A stretch of 45,382 nucleotides of DNA from an uncultured Faecalibacterium sp. (GCA_937917475.1 CALDNF010000001.1:1-45382), one strand, 5' to 3'. Positions 25,023 through 33,962 are shown, counted from the stretch's first letter. Numbers and translations: made by a program. The notes: generated by a model from the sequence alone, not told the origin.

Positions 25023-26351
25023 TCAGCGCACCAGACAAGGACGTTTGTTATCAAATTTCCAGCCGGGGATCAGGTACTGCATACCAATGGTATCATCCCG
25101 AGCTCCCAAGCAGTTTTCCATATAAAGCTTGTTGGCCTTGAGGATCTGTTCCCGGTCGATTTCAATGCCAAGACCAGGCTTCTTGGGCAGGTCAATACAG
25201 CCATCCACGATCTGCATCGGCTCCTTTGTCAGACGCTCACGGCCCTCCTGTCAGATCCAGTGTGTATCAATGCCATTCATCTTGCCCGGTACAGCAGCAG
25301 CACACTGAACTACCATAGCAAGAGAGATGTCAAAATGATTATTGGAATGGCATCCCCACATCAGACCGAAATCGTTACACATCTGGCCGACACGCACAGA
25401 ACCATTCATCGTCCAGAAATGAGGGTCCGCCAGCGGGATATCCACACTGCGCAGGGAAATACAATGGCACATCTGTCGCCAATCGGTGTCTATCATGTTG
25501 GTCGCTGTCGGCATCCCACTGTCTCGCTTGAATTCCGCCATAATTTCACGTCCCGAGAAGCCATTCTCCGCACCACAGGGGTCTTCGCAGTAGGCCAGTA
25601 CCTTTTTCAGCTCAGGTGCCAGCTCCAGAGACTTTGCAAGGCTCCAGCAGCCATTGGGGTCCAGATCGATGCGTGCATCAGGAAAAGCTTCCTTCAGTGC
25701 CTGAACAGCTTTCAGTTCCTCTTCCGGCTCCAGAACACCGCCCTTGAGCTTGAAGTCCTCAAAGCCATATTTTTCATGGGTTGCTTTGGCCTGTGCCACG
25801 ATAGCTTCCGGGGTCAGTGCCTCATTGTGGCGAATACGGTACCATTCGCAGTCCGAATCTGATTCATCCGTGTAGGGCAGATCTGTCTTTTTCTGGTCAC
25901 CAACATAGAACAGATAGGAAAGGAACCTCACACGCTCCCGCTGAATTCCATCTCCCAGCAATGCGGCGGCGGGCACGTCCAGAAATTTGCCCATCAGATC
26001 CAGAAGAGGGGCCTCAACTGCCGTCACAACATGGACGCCTGTGCGCAGGTCAAAGGTCTGCAATCCACGGACATCGTCTTTGATATTGGCATCCAGCCAT
26101 TTTCTGATTTTATTTAAGGTCTGTTTATAGTCCACAAGGCGAGTACCGACCACCAGATTTTTTACTGCTTCCAATGCTGCAGTGATTTTCTGGCCGCCCG
26201 GCACTTCACCAACGCCCTCTACGCCGTTGGAATCCGTCAGGATCACAATATTTCGAGTGAAGTAAGGCGCATGGGCACCGGAGAGGTTCAACTCCATACA
26301 GTCTGTGCCCGCAACGGGAAAAATTTCCATTTTTTCAATGATAGGGGACAT
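25023..26351 (-). pseudogene. gudD: Second glucarate dehydratase, interrupted by an in-frame TGA
   Basis: The frame encodes a 442-residue GudD paralogue but has TGA (25251-25253) as codon 367. The intact copy and E. coli GudD have tryptophan there (DTHWIWQ). A single G-to-A change, TGG to TGA, explains it. Both sides are otherwise undamaged: MSPIIEKMEIFPVAG and AGGAGG at the start; KLKGG, DLDPNG, YCEDPCG and HSNNHFD before the stop; and the terminal MQYLIPGWKFDNKRPCLVR after it. A 366-residue product with all visible catalytic residues would be made. An ATG at 25217 behind AAGGAG could restart the last 64 residues. It is either a fresh pseudogene, a sequencing error, or a read-through/split gene. 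Confidence 0.85.
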
Positions 26352-26368
26352 ATTTTTACCTCCTGTTT

Positions 26369-27889
26369 TCAAGTGATCGGTGCGGGATTGAAAATGCACA
26401 TATCGTTATGGAACCCATACTGGTCGCTATAGGGCTGTCTGGTTCCACTTGCCACATCAAGAATGAAATTATAAATTTCTGTGCCAACTTCGGCAATCGT
26501 TTTTTCGCCTGTTGCTACTTCGCCGGCAGAAATATCGATCAAATCAAACCAGTGTGCTTTCATTTCATTCCGGCTGCAAACTTTGATGACGGGAGAAATA
26601 TCCAATCCATACGGCGTTCCTCGTCCGGTCATAAACACCTGCAGACCAATGCCGGACGCCACCTGCGAAGGCCCGCAAACAATATCCGAAGCTGGGGTAG
26701 CCGCATAAATCAGGCCATGTTTTGTAGGCTTTTCTGCCGGGCTGAGTACCTCTACAATGGGACTGGTACCGCTCTTAGCGATAGACCCCATTGCTTTTTC
26801 CACGATATTAGCCAGACCGCCAGCCTTGTTTCCCGGCGTCGGATTTGCATCACGGCCCACACCGCCGGCCGCAAGATAATCATCGTACCACTTCATTTCC
26901 TCGGCCAGACGGTCCCGAACATGCGCATCCACACAGCGGGCAGCCAGAAGCTGCACACCATCCCGGACTTCTGTAACTTCACTGAACATCACAGTGCCGC
27001 CGCAGCGAACGATCATATCAGCTGCATATCCAGCACTGGGGTTTGCCGTAATGCCGCTGAAAGCATCGCTTCCACCGCACTGCATCCCAATAAGCAAATC
27101 GCTGACAGGAAGTTCCTCTCTGCGACGCTGATTCAGTTTTTGCAGTTTTTTATCGGCCATATCCAAAATGGCCTGCATCATGGCATCATGGCCTGCATAG
27201 TCCTGCAGAGTCAGAACATTTTCCGGCGTGATATCCTCCGGAGGCAGAACACGGTCATACGTCAGCTTTTCACAGCCCAGCCCTACCACCATGATTTCTC
27301 CGCCAAAATTGGGGTGACGGATCAGGTTCGTCACCGCACGGATGGGTGTTTTTGCCTCCGGGGCATTGATCGCCACACCACAGCCATAGGGATGGGTAAC
27401 AGCGACTACGCCATCGACATTGGGATACCGGGGCAGCAGTTCCTTTTTTATACGCTCCACAGCAACTTTCAGCACACCAGCAGCACACTGAACTGTGGTA
27501 ACAATGCCCAGCAGGTTTCGGGTGCCCGCCGGGCCCACCTTGTTACGGTAGCCCATCCATGTGGTGCGTTCCGGCAGGGGCAGTTCTTTGATCGGCTTCA
27601 GGTTCGTTCCGTAAGGGAGGTTGTCCAGCTTGGGGCTTTCGGGCAGGTCCAGCATAAATTCATTGATCCAGCTGCCAGTCGGAATATCTTTCTTTGCATA
27701 CCCCAGCACCACACCATATCGAATGATCTCGCCGCCTTTTGGAATATCAGCAAGTGCAATTTTATGAGCCTGCGGAATGGGATCCAGCGTTTTCAGCCCG
27801 GGCAGAAATTCAGCTCCCGCAGGCAGATCATGGATTGCCACCGCAACATTATCTTTTTCATTGATTTTTACAATAACTCGTTCAGTCAT
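26369..27889 (-). CDS. garD: Galactarate dehydratase
   Basis: A 506-residue protein of the UxaA/GarD family, Fe-dependent hydro-lyases. It removes water from galactarate to give 5-keto-4-deoxyglucarate, the same product as GudD. The N-terminal SAF-type domain (VAVAIHDLPAGAEF, HKIALADIPKGGEIIRYG) is followed by the main dehydratase domain with GTRNLLGI, VTHPYGCGVA, GLGCEK, GMQCGGSDAFSGITANP and the late MTGRGTPYG. The length and fused SAF domain match GarD; altronate dehydratase UxaA is the alternative. The start at 27889 has AAGGAG eight bases upstream; a longer frame to 27931 is not supported. It is followed 17 bases later by the broken gudD. Confidence 0.92.
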   Translation of the reverse strand: MTERVIVKINEKDNVAVAIHDLPAGAEFLPGLKTLDPIPQAHKIALADIPKGGEIIRYGVVLGYAKKDIPTGSWINEFMLDLPESPKLDNLPYGTNLKPIKELPLPERTTWMGYRNKVGPAGTRNLLGIVTTVQCAAGVLKVAVERIKKELLPRYPNVDGVVAVTHPYGCGVAINAPEAKTPIRAVTNLIRHPNFGGEIMVVGLGCEKLTYDRVLPPEDITPENVLTLQDYAGHDAMMQAILDMADKKLQKLNQRRREELPVSDLLIGMQCGGSDAFSGITANPSAGYAADMIVRCGGTVMFSEVTEVRDGVQLLAARCVDAHVRDRLAEEMKWYDDYLAAGGVGRDANPTPGNKAGGLANIVEKAMGSIAKSGTSPIVEVLSPAEKPTKHGLIYAATPASDIVCGPSQVASGIGLQVFMTGRGTPYGLDISPVIKVCSRNEMKAHWFDLIDISAGEVATGEKTIAEVGTEIYNFILDVASGTRQPYSDQYGFHNDMCIFNPAPIT

Positions 27890-27924
27890 TGCATTTTCTC
27901 CTTTGACAACGAAATGGATGATCA

Positions 27925-27968
27925 GCACCAAAAGCGCAAGCCGCTTTTTCGACTTGCGCCTTGGTGTT
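27925..27968 (-). terminator. Intrinsic terminator between the MBL hydrolase genes and garD
   Basis: On the minus strand CACCAAGGCGCAAG pairs with CTTGCGCTTTTGGTG, and the T-run is contained in the descending arm. It probably reduces but does not abolish read-through from the permease/hydrolase genes into garD. Confidence 0.65.
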
Positions 27969-27980
27969 CTGGAAGCTCAG

Positions 27981-28844
27981 TTACTGTTCGGATTTCTCAT
28001 AGATTTCAGGGTAGAATTTTTCAACGGCCTTGGCTCGGTTGATCAGAACGTCTGCCCAGGCGTAATCTGCAATGAACACCGTATAGTCATCCGGATCCTT
28101 GGGGATGTTGGGCAAGATGTTATTCTGGTTAAGATGACTTGCCAGCGCAATATCCACCGGCATCTTGGCCAGCTCGTAGCAGTCTTTGATGAAGCGATGG
28201 GGCAGCTCCGGGTCTGTACCATGCTTGACAACGCCTTCCTTGCTCATCTGCCCCACACCCAGGCCGCCATGCAAAGCGCACTTGTAAGTTTTGCCAGTCT
28301 TTTCGTCGGTATCCTCAAAGAAGAAACTGGTAACACCGGGCGTGTGGCCGGGGCAGAGCCGGAATGTGATGGTGAAGCGGCCCATTTTCAGAGGATGCTC
28401 CATATCATAGAAATTGGTGACAGTGTAGGGCGTAACGTAAGCCGGGAAAGTATCTTCTGCGTGCTTCTGATGCTCCACTTCATCCTCTTTCGACAGCCAG
28501 ATCTCAGCACCCGTCATCTCATGCAGAACACGGGCACAGCAGGAATGGTCCCCATGCCAATGGGTCAGGAAGATCTTTTTAATGTCCATCGGGTCATGGC
28601 CGGAACGCCAGATGCGGTCAATGAGCAGATACAATGTCTCGGGGCATAAGCCGGTGTCAATCAGGATCAATCCTTCTCCGGTGTCCAGCAGGAAGGACGC
28701 CACATTGTCCTGACCACCCACGTTCCAGACATGAGGAGCATTGCGATAAACCGGAATAGCGTGTTCCCAGTGCGTGGACAGTGCTTCTTTGCTCATGCCC
28801 AGACGGCCTTCGGTAGAAGCATAATGAAATTTCTTTTCCATCAT
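27981..28844 (-). CDS. Metallo-beta-lactamase-fold hydrolase 1
   Basis: A 287-residue MBL-fold protein with the zinc motif H95-W-H97-G-D99-H100 (LTHWHGDH), then GHTPGVTSFFFED and the later IALASHLNQ that supply the remaining ligands. It has no signal peptide and is cytoplasmic. It is a close paralogue of hydrolase 2 next to it; the first 110 residues are nearly identical. The family includes lactonases, and sugar diacids cyclise to lactones, so a glucaro- or galactarolactonase is an attractive inference not proved by motif. The ATG at 28844 and the next ATG at 28841 are both possible, with GGGGGAG upstream. It is 11 bases behind hydrolase 2. Confidence 0.9.
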   Translation of the reverse strand: MMEKKFHYASTEGRLGMSKEALSTHWEHAIPVYRNAPHVWNVGGQDNVASFLLDTGEGLILIDTGLCPETLYLLIDRIWRSGHDPMDIKKIFLTHWHGDHSCCARVLHEMTGAEIWLSKEDEVEHQKHAEDTFPAYVTPYTVTNFYDMEHPLKMGRFTITFRLCPGHTPGVTSFFFEDTDEKTGKTYKCALHGGLGVGQMSKEGVVKHGTDPELPHRFIKDCYELAKMPVDIALASHLNQNNILPNIPKDPDDYTVFIADYAWADVLINRAKAVEKFYPEIYEKSEQ

Positions 28845-28855
28845 CTTACTCCCCC

Positions 28856-29731
28856 TTACTTATTGCCGTAGACTTCAGGATAGAACTCCTTGGTCGCCTC
28901 CGCACGGTTGATCAGGACATCTGCCCATGCGTAATCCGCGATGAACACCGTGTAATCATCCGGATCCTTGGGGATGTTAGGAAGGATGTTGGCCTGATTC
29001 AGATGGCTGGACAGTGCAATGTCAACCGGCATCTTGGCCAGCTCGTAGCAATCCTTGATGAAACGGTGAGCCATTTCCACAGGATAGCCAAGTTCGGTCA
29101 GATTCTGAGGCCGCATCATGGGATTGACGCCCAGACCACCATGCAGAGCGCAGCGATAAGTCTTGCCGGTCTTTTCGTCCGTGTCCTCAAAGAAGAAACT
29201 GGTAACACCGGGCGTGTGGCCAGGGCAAAGTTTGGTGCGGATGGTCATATTGCCCATCACTACCGGCTTATCATCATCGTAGAAGTTGGTGACGGTGTAA
29301 TCGGGGATGTTCATCGGCGGAATGTGCTTCTTGAACTCCTCATCATGCAGAGAACGCTGGTGCTCCACTTCATCCTCTTTGGACAGCCAGATCTCAGCAC
29401 CGGTCATTTCATGCAGATAGCGGGCACAGCTGGAATGGTCACCATGCCAGTGGGTCAGGAAGATCTTTTTGATGTCCATCGGGTCATGACCAGAACGCCA
29501 GATGCGGTCGATCAACAGATAGAGTGTTTCGGGGCACAGACCCGTATCGATCAGAATGAGGCCGGCACCGGTATCAATCAGGAATGCAGCCACATTATCC
29601 TGACCACCTACGTTCCAGACATGAGGTGCGTTGCGATAAACGGGAATGGCGTGCTCCCAGTGGGTGGCCAGGGCTTCTTTGCTCATGCCCAGACGACCAG
29701 CAGTCGATGCGTAAAAGAATTTCTTTTCCAT
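28856..29731 (-). CDS. Metallo-beta-lactamase-fold hydrolase 2
   Basis: A 291-residue MBL-fold protein sharing the THWHGDHSSCARYLHEMTGAE region, GHTPGVTSFFFEDTDEK and the C-terminal DDYTVFIADYAWADVLINRA with hydrolase 1. The two differ mainly around residues 125-160 and 200-220, where this copy has extra residues (MMRPQNLTELGY). Those segments lie near the active-site rim in this fold, so the pair may differ in substrate. GGGAGG lies upstream of the ATG. It follows permease 2 by 36 bases and belongs to the same operon. A sugar-acid lactone or ester substrate is inferred from context only. Confidence 0.9.
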   Translation of the reverse strand: MEKKFFYASTAGRLGMSKEALATHWEHAIPVYRNAPHVWNVGGQDNVAAFLIDTGAGLILIDTGLCPETLYLLIDRIWRSGHDPMDIKKIFLTHWHGDHSSCARYLHEMTGAEIWLSKEDEVEHQRSLHDEEFKKHIPPMNIPDYTVTNFYDDDKPVVMGNMTIRTKLCPGHTPGVTSFFFEDTDEKTGKTYRCALHGGLGVNPMMRPQNLTELGYPVEMAHRFIKDCYELAKMPVDIALSSHLNQANILPNIPKDPDDYTVFIADYAWADVLINRAEATKEFYPEVYGNK

Positions 29732-29767
29732 AAGAAACTATACCTCCCTTAAGACTTGAATATCACA

Positions 29768-31054
29768 TTAGCCGTAGATCGGATAGAAATAGTTTGCAGA
29801 AAGTGCGATCGTAACGATAGCGATCAGAATGTACGGAATCGTAAACTTTGCGACCTGAGAGACCTTATAGTTGCCGGCTGCATAAATCAGAGCAGTTTCG
29901 GCTGCACCGGAGGGGAAGCCCAGAGAGATAACATTCGCAATCGCAACGATCAGCATGATGCCGCGGGGATCCCAGTTGCCAGCCAGACAGACCGTAGCCG
30001 CCACCGTATACAGGACATTCGAGGTTGCGGAGTTGGACATGACGGTGGTCATCACAATGGTAACCGCAGTGAACAGGAACATGACAGCCAGAGAAGAGGG
30101 ATGTTCGCCCAGAACACTCAGGATCGCATTGCCGATCAGATCGCCTGCGCCAGATTTTGCCATAGCAGAAGCCACGCCCAGAACACCAGCCATCAGGAAG
30201 ATCATATCAGCGGTCAGGGACTTGGTCACTTCCGGAATAGTAAGAGCTTTTCCATAGATCAGGACCAGAACGCCCAGAGCCGGAGCAACATACATCAGCT
30301 TACCGGTCCACTTGTTCAGGACCAGAACAGCCATAACAGCGATAAACACCACGTAGACCAGAGTTTCCTGTGCCTTGGGAAGAGTAGCTGTTTCCTTGAC
30401 TTCTTTTGCCTTGGAAGTATCCACTTTACCCTGCTTGGGCAGGAAACGCCAGGCAACCAGACACCAGATGCTCAGACATACGACCGGAAGGATCGACACT
30501 TTGAACTTATCGAACATCTGAAGCCAATAGTTTTCATTGGTGATGATCGTCTCATAGCGTGCGTTGATGGTTGCAAAGCTGGTAGCACCCATACCGATCG
30601 GCAGGAAGCCCTTCCATGCACAGCTGATGCCCAGCATCGGCATCAAAAGACGGGTGGGGGTTACTTCACCCTCATTGCTCAAGGATGCCAGGAACACGAT
30701 CATGATGGAGAAGGTTGCAGTTGCGGGAATAAACTGTACGAATGCGATAACGACCAGATAGAAGAACAGGATCAGAACGATACCCTTTTTGCCGCTGAGG
30801 CTGTTGACCTTCTTACGAATAAAAGGAACAACACTGGTCTTGGTAATGGCTGCACTCAGAACCATCATGGGAGCAACCAGAATAATACTATTATTTGCAA
30901 AACCACTGAAAGCCTCGCTGGGAGAAAGGATGCCGAACGCTGCAAGCAGAGCACAGCAGGTCATTGTAGTAACGCCCATGGGGAACTTTTGCCACACGAA
31001 CATGATAATCATAAAGGCGAGGATCGCCAATGTTATGATGAGCTGGGATGTCAT
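29768..31054 (-). CDS. SLC13/DASS-like anion permease 2
   Basis: A 428-residue membrane protein with about 11-12 hydrophobic segments and the DASS-type re-entrant motif VMSNSATSNVLYTVAA. The first residues MTSQLIITLAILAFMIIMFVW give a leading helix, and FPMGVTTMTCCALLA matches permease 3 almost exactly. The ATG at 31054 follows AGGAGG; a longer frame to 31147 is unsupported. It heads the minus-strand operon permease-MBL-MBL-garD-gudD'-gudD, so glucarate or galactarate uptake is the likely job. This inference is notable because E. coli uses MFS carriers (GudP, GarP) for these acids. Confidence 0.87.
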   Translation of the reverse strand: MTSQLIITLAILAFMIIMFVWQKFPMGVTTMTCCALLAAFGILSPSEAFSGFANNSIILVAPMMVLSAAITKTSVVPFIRKKVNSLSGKKGIVLILFFYLVVIAFVQFIPATATFSIMIVFLASLSNEGEVTPTRLLMPMLGISCAWKGFLPIGMGATSFATINARYETIITNENYWLQMFDKFKVSILPVVCLSIWCLVAWRFLPKQGKVDTSKAKEVKETATLPKAQETLVYVVFIAVMAVLVLNKWTGKLMYVAPALGVLVLIYGKALTIPEVTKSLTADMIFLMAGVLGVASAMAKSGAGDLIGNAILSVLGEHPSSLAVMFLFTAVTIVMTTVMSNSATSNVLYTVAATVCLAGNWDPRGIMLIVAIANVISLGFPSGAAETALIYAAGNYKVSQVAKFTIPYILIAIVTIALSANYFYPIYG

Positions 31055-31183
31055 AAGTAAATTGCCTCCTTTTGTTTTGACGACTGTGCGATGGGATGTT
31101 GCAGCTGTTTTCGTCTGACTGGGCGCCTCCATCAAACGATCTCGCACAAAGACGCTGCAGTCACCATCGCCTCATTTGCGTTC

Positions 31184-31212
31184 ATTTTATCCAAAAGTTT
31201 TCTCCTTTTCAA
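31184..31212 (-). promoter_or_regulatory. Sigma-70-type promoter of the permease 2 - garD - gudD operon
   Basis: On the minus strand TTGAAA (31207-31212) lies 17 bases from TAAAAT (31184-31189). The start would be near 31177, about 120 bases before the ATG. Confidence 0.6.
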
Positions 31213-31410
31213 TATTTATTTCGACAAATCGTTCCTCCGTATTTTCAGCAAGACGCACAACGTTTCACAAAATGAATCTTGTGTTTCATTTTAAGCTTCA
31301 AATCACTTCACAGTCCAAAGATACCGTCAAAGACACAGCGTAGAGGCTTTTGGCGTTCTGCGAAACCTATTTCAAACACGAAATGCTTTGAACTTTTTGA
31401 TTCGCATTTT

Positions 31411-31427
31411 GTTTCAAGAATTGAAAC
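31411..31427. promoter_or_regulatory. GTTTCAA-GAA-TTGAAAC inverted repeat, candidate activator site
   Basis: A perfect 7+7 inverted repeat with a 3-base gap, continuing as TTGAAACATT on one side. It is centred about 93 bases upstream of the predicted start of the permease 3 transcript and shares GAAACATT with sites at 14185 and 15619. Confidence 0.55.
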
Positions 31428-31476
31428 ATTGTCAAATGCAGTTAAATTTCTGTTAAGATTTTAGATGGTTTTACGA

Positions 31477-31505
31477 TTGTTGCCTCCCATGAAATGTTGT
31501 ATCAT
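31477..31505 (+). promoter_or_regulatory. Sigma-70-type promoter of permease 3
   Basis: TTGTTG (31477-31482) and TATCAT (31500-31505) are 17 bases apart. The leader would be about 85 nt. Confidence 0.6.
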
Positions 31506-31598
31506 GATGCTACGGAAATGGAGTATGTGCACACCCATGATGACGTTTACAAAGTCCAACGATATACATGCATATGTATAAAAGAAAAGGAGCATTTT

Positions 31599-32894
31599 AT
31601 GGAGCTTTACATTGTGCTTGCGATCATGGCCTTCATGATCGTTGGTTTCCTATTAAACAAATGGCCTTTTGGTCTGACAACAATGACTTGCTGTGTTTTG
31701 CTGGCATTGACTGGAGTGTTTACCATCCCGGAAGCATTTGCAGGTTTCTGCAATAAAACTCTGATCCTGTTGGTCGGTATGTTCGGCATGGTCTCTGCGT
31801 TCCAGAAAACCAGCGTCGTAGATAAGATCCAGGCTCAGATGCTCCGCCTGAAAGGCAAGAGCGGCATTGCACTGGTCATCGGTCTGTATGTAGTTGTTAT
31901 CGGTCTGGCCTGCTTCATGCCCACTACTGCTAACATGGTCGTCATGCTGATGTTCCTCGTTGGTCTGGGTGATTCCGGCGAAGTGACTCCCACCCGTATG
32001 ACTATTCCCCTGCTGGCCATGATCGGCATTTGGGGTTCCAAGCTGCCCATTGGTATGGGTGCCGCAAGCCATCTGAATCTGAATGCCCGCTATGAAGGTA
32101 TGCTGCCCGAAGGTTCTGAGGGCATGCTGCTGGATCTGATGACCCGGTTCAAAGTCATGATCGTCCCCTGCATCATCCTGACTATCTACTGCCTGATTGC
32201 CTGGAAATGGCTGCCCAACAAGAAATTTGACTCTGCCAAACTGGAAGGCAAAGGCGGCAAGAAAAAAGAAAAGACTCCTCTGCCCAAATGGCAGGAGAAT
32301 CTGATCCTTGGCCTGTTCCTGGTCGTTATGATTTCTCTGTTCTTCAGCAAGCAGCTGGGCGATTACATGTATCTGATCCCTGTCACCTGCCTGCTCATTA
32401 TCACCTTTGCTGGCTGCATGACCCCAAAAGAAACGATCAATGCGATCACTATTGATGCAGTCTGGATGATCGCAGGTGTTCTGGTCATTGCAGATGCACT
32501 GGGTAAATCCGGTGCAGGCGACGTGATCGGAAACGGCATCCTGAAGATCTTGGGCGGCAATCCCTCCGGTCTGTTCGTCATGTTCGTATTTGCCGTCGTT
32601 ACCGTTGTCATGACCACCTTTATGTCCAACTCTGCAACTTCCAATGTTCTTATTCCGGTCGCCGCCTCGGTTGCGATTGCTGCCGGCTGGGATCCCCGTG
32701 GTCTGGTTCTGATCGTTTCTTTCTGCTCCAATATTGCGATTGCGTTCCCGTCCGGCTCCCCTGCCTGCGGCATTGCCTATGCCTCTACCGGCTACAAGTT
32801 GAGTGAGACCTTCCGCTTTACGCTGCCGTTCCTTGTGCTTGCTGTTATCAGCATCGTGTTCAGTGCAGATTTCTTCTGTCCTATTTACGGTTAA
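31599..32894 (+). CDS. SLC13/DASS-like anion permease 3
   Basis: A 431-residue membrane protein with about 11-12 hydrophobic segments and the re-entrant motif FMSNSATSNVLIPVAA. It is closely related to permease 2 in order and sequence (WPFGLTTMTCCVLLALTGVFTIPEAFAGF; FFCPIYG at the end versus YFYPIYG). A charged cytoplasmic loop rich in lysine lies near residues 210-235. The ATG at 31599 has AAAAGGAG upstream. It is divergent from permease 2 and precedes a mannonate-dehydratase-like gene, so it may carry a different sugar acid. The substrate is unproven. Confidence 0.87.
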   Translation: MELYIVLAIMAFMIVGFLLNKWPFGLTTMTCCVLLALTGVFTIPEAFAGFCNKTLILLVGMFGMVSAFQKTSVVDKIQAQMLRLKGKSGIALVIGLYVVVIGLACFMPTTANMVVMLMFLVGLGDSGEVTPTRMTIPLLAMIGIWGSKLPIGMGAASHLNLNARYEGMLPEGSEGMLLDLMTRFKVMIVPCIILTIYCLIAWKWLPNKKFDSAKLEGKGGKKKEKTPLPKWQENLILGLFLVVMISLFFSKQLGDYMYLIPVTCLLIITFAGCMTPKETINAITIDAVWMIAGVLVIADALGKSGAGDVIGNGILKILGGNPSGLFVMFVFAVVTVVMTTFMSNSATSNVLIPVAASVAIAAGWDPRGLVLIVSFCSNIAIAFPSGSPACGIAYASTGYKLSETFRFTLPFLVLAVISIVFSADFFCPIYG

Positions 32895-32903
32895 AAACAA
32901 ACA

Positions 32904-32937
32904 CCGCCCGGTGGCAAAAGCTGTCGGGCGGCTTTTT
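32904..32937 (+). terminator. Terminator between permease 3 and the mannonate-dehydratase-like gene
   Basis: CCGCCCG pairs with CGGGCGG, the inner stem is closed by wobble pairs and GGC/GCT, and CTTTTT follows. It stands 23 bases before the next ATG and 66 bases after the promoter-proximal gene, so read-through is probably partial. Confidence 0.7.
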
Positions 32938-32960
32938 AAAAAAGAAAAGAGGTCGATTTT

Positions 32961-33935
32961 ATGTCACTGCGTCCCCAGATTCCCGTTCGTACCAGCGAAA
33001 GCGATGCAACGCTTTCTTTTATCCGCCAAATGGGTGTAGAAAACGTCAGTCTGATGCTCAAGCCGGATGAAATCACCCGTGATACTTTGCAGGCTCAGAA
33101 AGAAAAGCTCGCTCGTTATAACATGACGATCTCTGACGCTGCTTGCAATGAACTGCAGAAAAATAAGAGTATTCATCTGAATCTTCCGGACCGGGATTAT
33201 CAAATCGAACGTTTTAACAAGATGCTGCAGGTACTGGGCGAGGAAAAGATTCCTTTTACCTCCATTGCATGGCAGCCAAACGGTATCCTTCGTACAGACC
33301 ACCGTATTGGCAAACACACCCGCGGCGGCAACAGTGCTTTCTGTGATGAGGCCGAAATTCTGGCCCGCCCCAATGCAGAAGCTCGGAGCTATACAGAGGA
33401 AGAGATCTGGGAGAACTTTGCATACTTTATGGACAAAGTTATTCCGGTCGCCGAGGAAACTGGTGTGCGGATGGCTCTGCACCCCAACGATCCGCCTCTG
33501 GCTTGCATGGCTGGTATTCCGAGCCTGATTTATAACATGGAATGTTATCGTAAGGCTTTCAAAGCCGCACACGGCAGCAAAGCACTGGGTATAAAGCTCT
33601 GCGTCGGCTGCTGGCTGGAAGGTGGCAGCAACTTTGGTGATTTGATGTCTGACATCAAAGAGCTTTGCGCAGATGACCGCATCCTCTGTGTCCACTTCCG
33701 CAACGTAGACAGTCCCCTGCCTGTTTTTGAGGAAGTTCTGGCTGAAGATGGTTATGCCGATATGTATGCCATCATGAAACAGCTTGTAGCCTGCGACTGT
33801 AATGCCGTTATCTCCATTGACCACGGCTTTAAGCCTATCGATGGTTTTGGCGGAATGCCCGGTTCTTTCTGTTATCCTACCGGATTCATGAAGGGTCTCA
33901 TTTATGCTGCCGAAAAAGAGCTTGGCAAGCGTTGA
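32961..33935 (+). CDS. Mannonate dehydratase family protein (UxuA-like)
   Basis: A 324-residue TIM-barrel protein of the UxuA/xylose-isomerase-like superfamily. The metal ligands of mannonate dehydratase can all be matched: H174 in ALHPNDPP, a cysteine in KLCVGC (214 or 217), H245 in VHFRNV and D287 in ISIDHGF. The usual HPDDPP reads HPNDPP, an Asp-to-Asn change in a signature motif, so substrate or activity may differ. The canonical reaction is D-mannonate to 2-keto-3-deoxygluconate. The ATG at 32961 follows AGAGG. It lies behind permease 3, suggesting that the permease imports its substrate or a precursor. Confidence 0.82.
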   Translation: MSLRPQIPVRTSESDATLSFIRQMGVENVSLMLKPDEITRDTLQAQKEKLARYNMTISDAACNELQKNKSIHLNLPDRDYQIERFNKMLQVLGEEKIPFTSIAWQPNGILRTDHRIGKHTRGGNSAFCDEAEILARPNAEARSYTEEEIWENFAYFMDKVIPVAEETGVRMALHPNDPPLACMAGIPSLIYNMECYRKAFKAAHGSKALGIKLCVGCWLEGGSNFGDLMSDIKELCADDRILCVHFRNVDSPLPVFEEVLAEDGYADMYAIMKQLVACDCNAVISIDHGFKPIDGFGGMPGSFCYPTGFMKGLIYAAEKELGKR

Positions 33936-33962
33936 GTTTCCAGATAAGCCGAAATAAAAAGT

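Larger units (their letters stand above)
31055..31598. promoter_or_regulatory. Divergent regulatory region between permeases 2 and 3
   Basis: This is a 544-base AT-rich stretch with no supported gene. It holds a sigma-70 promoter toward each permease and several TTTCA/TGAAA elements. The clearest are a 17-base inverted repeat at 31411-31427 and two TGAAAC direct repeats (minus strand) within about 31263-31289. Upstream-activated control of both operons is likely. Confidence 0.65.

Noticed and set aside
25251..25253. TGA in gudD as a selenocysteine or reassigned codon
   Set aside because: The aligned residue is tryptophan, not cysteine; no SECIS-like hairpin follows directly, and TGA ends many other genes here.
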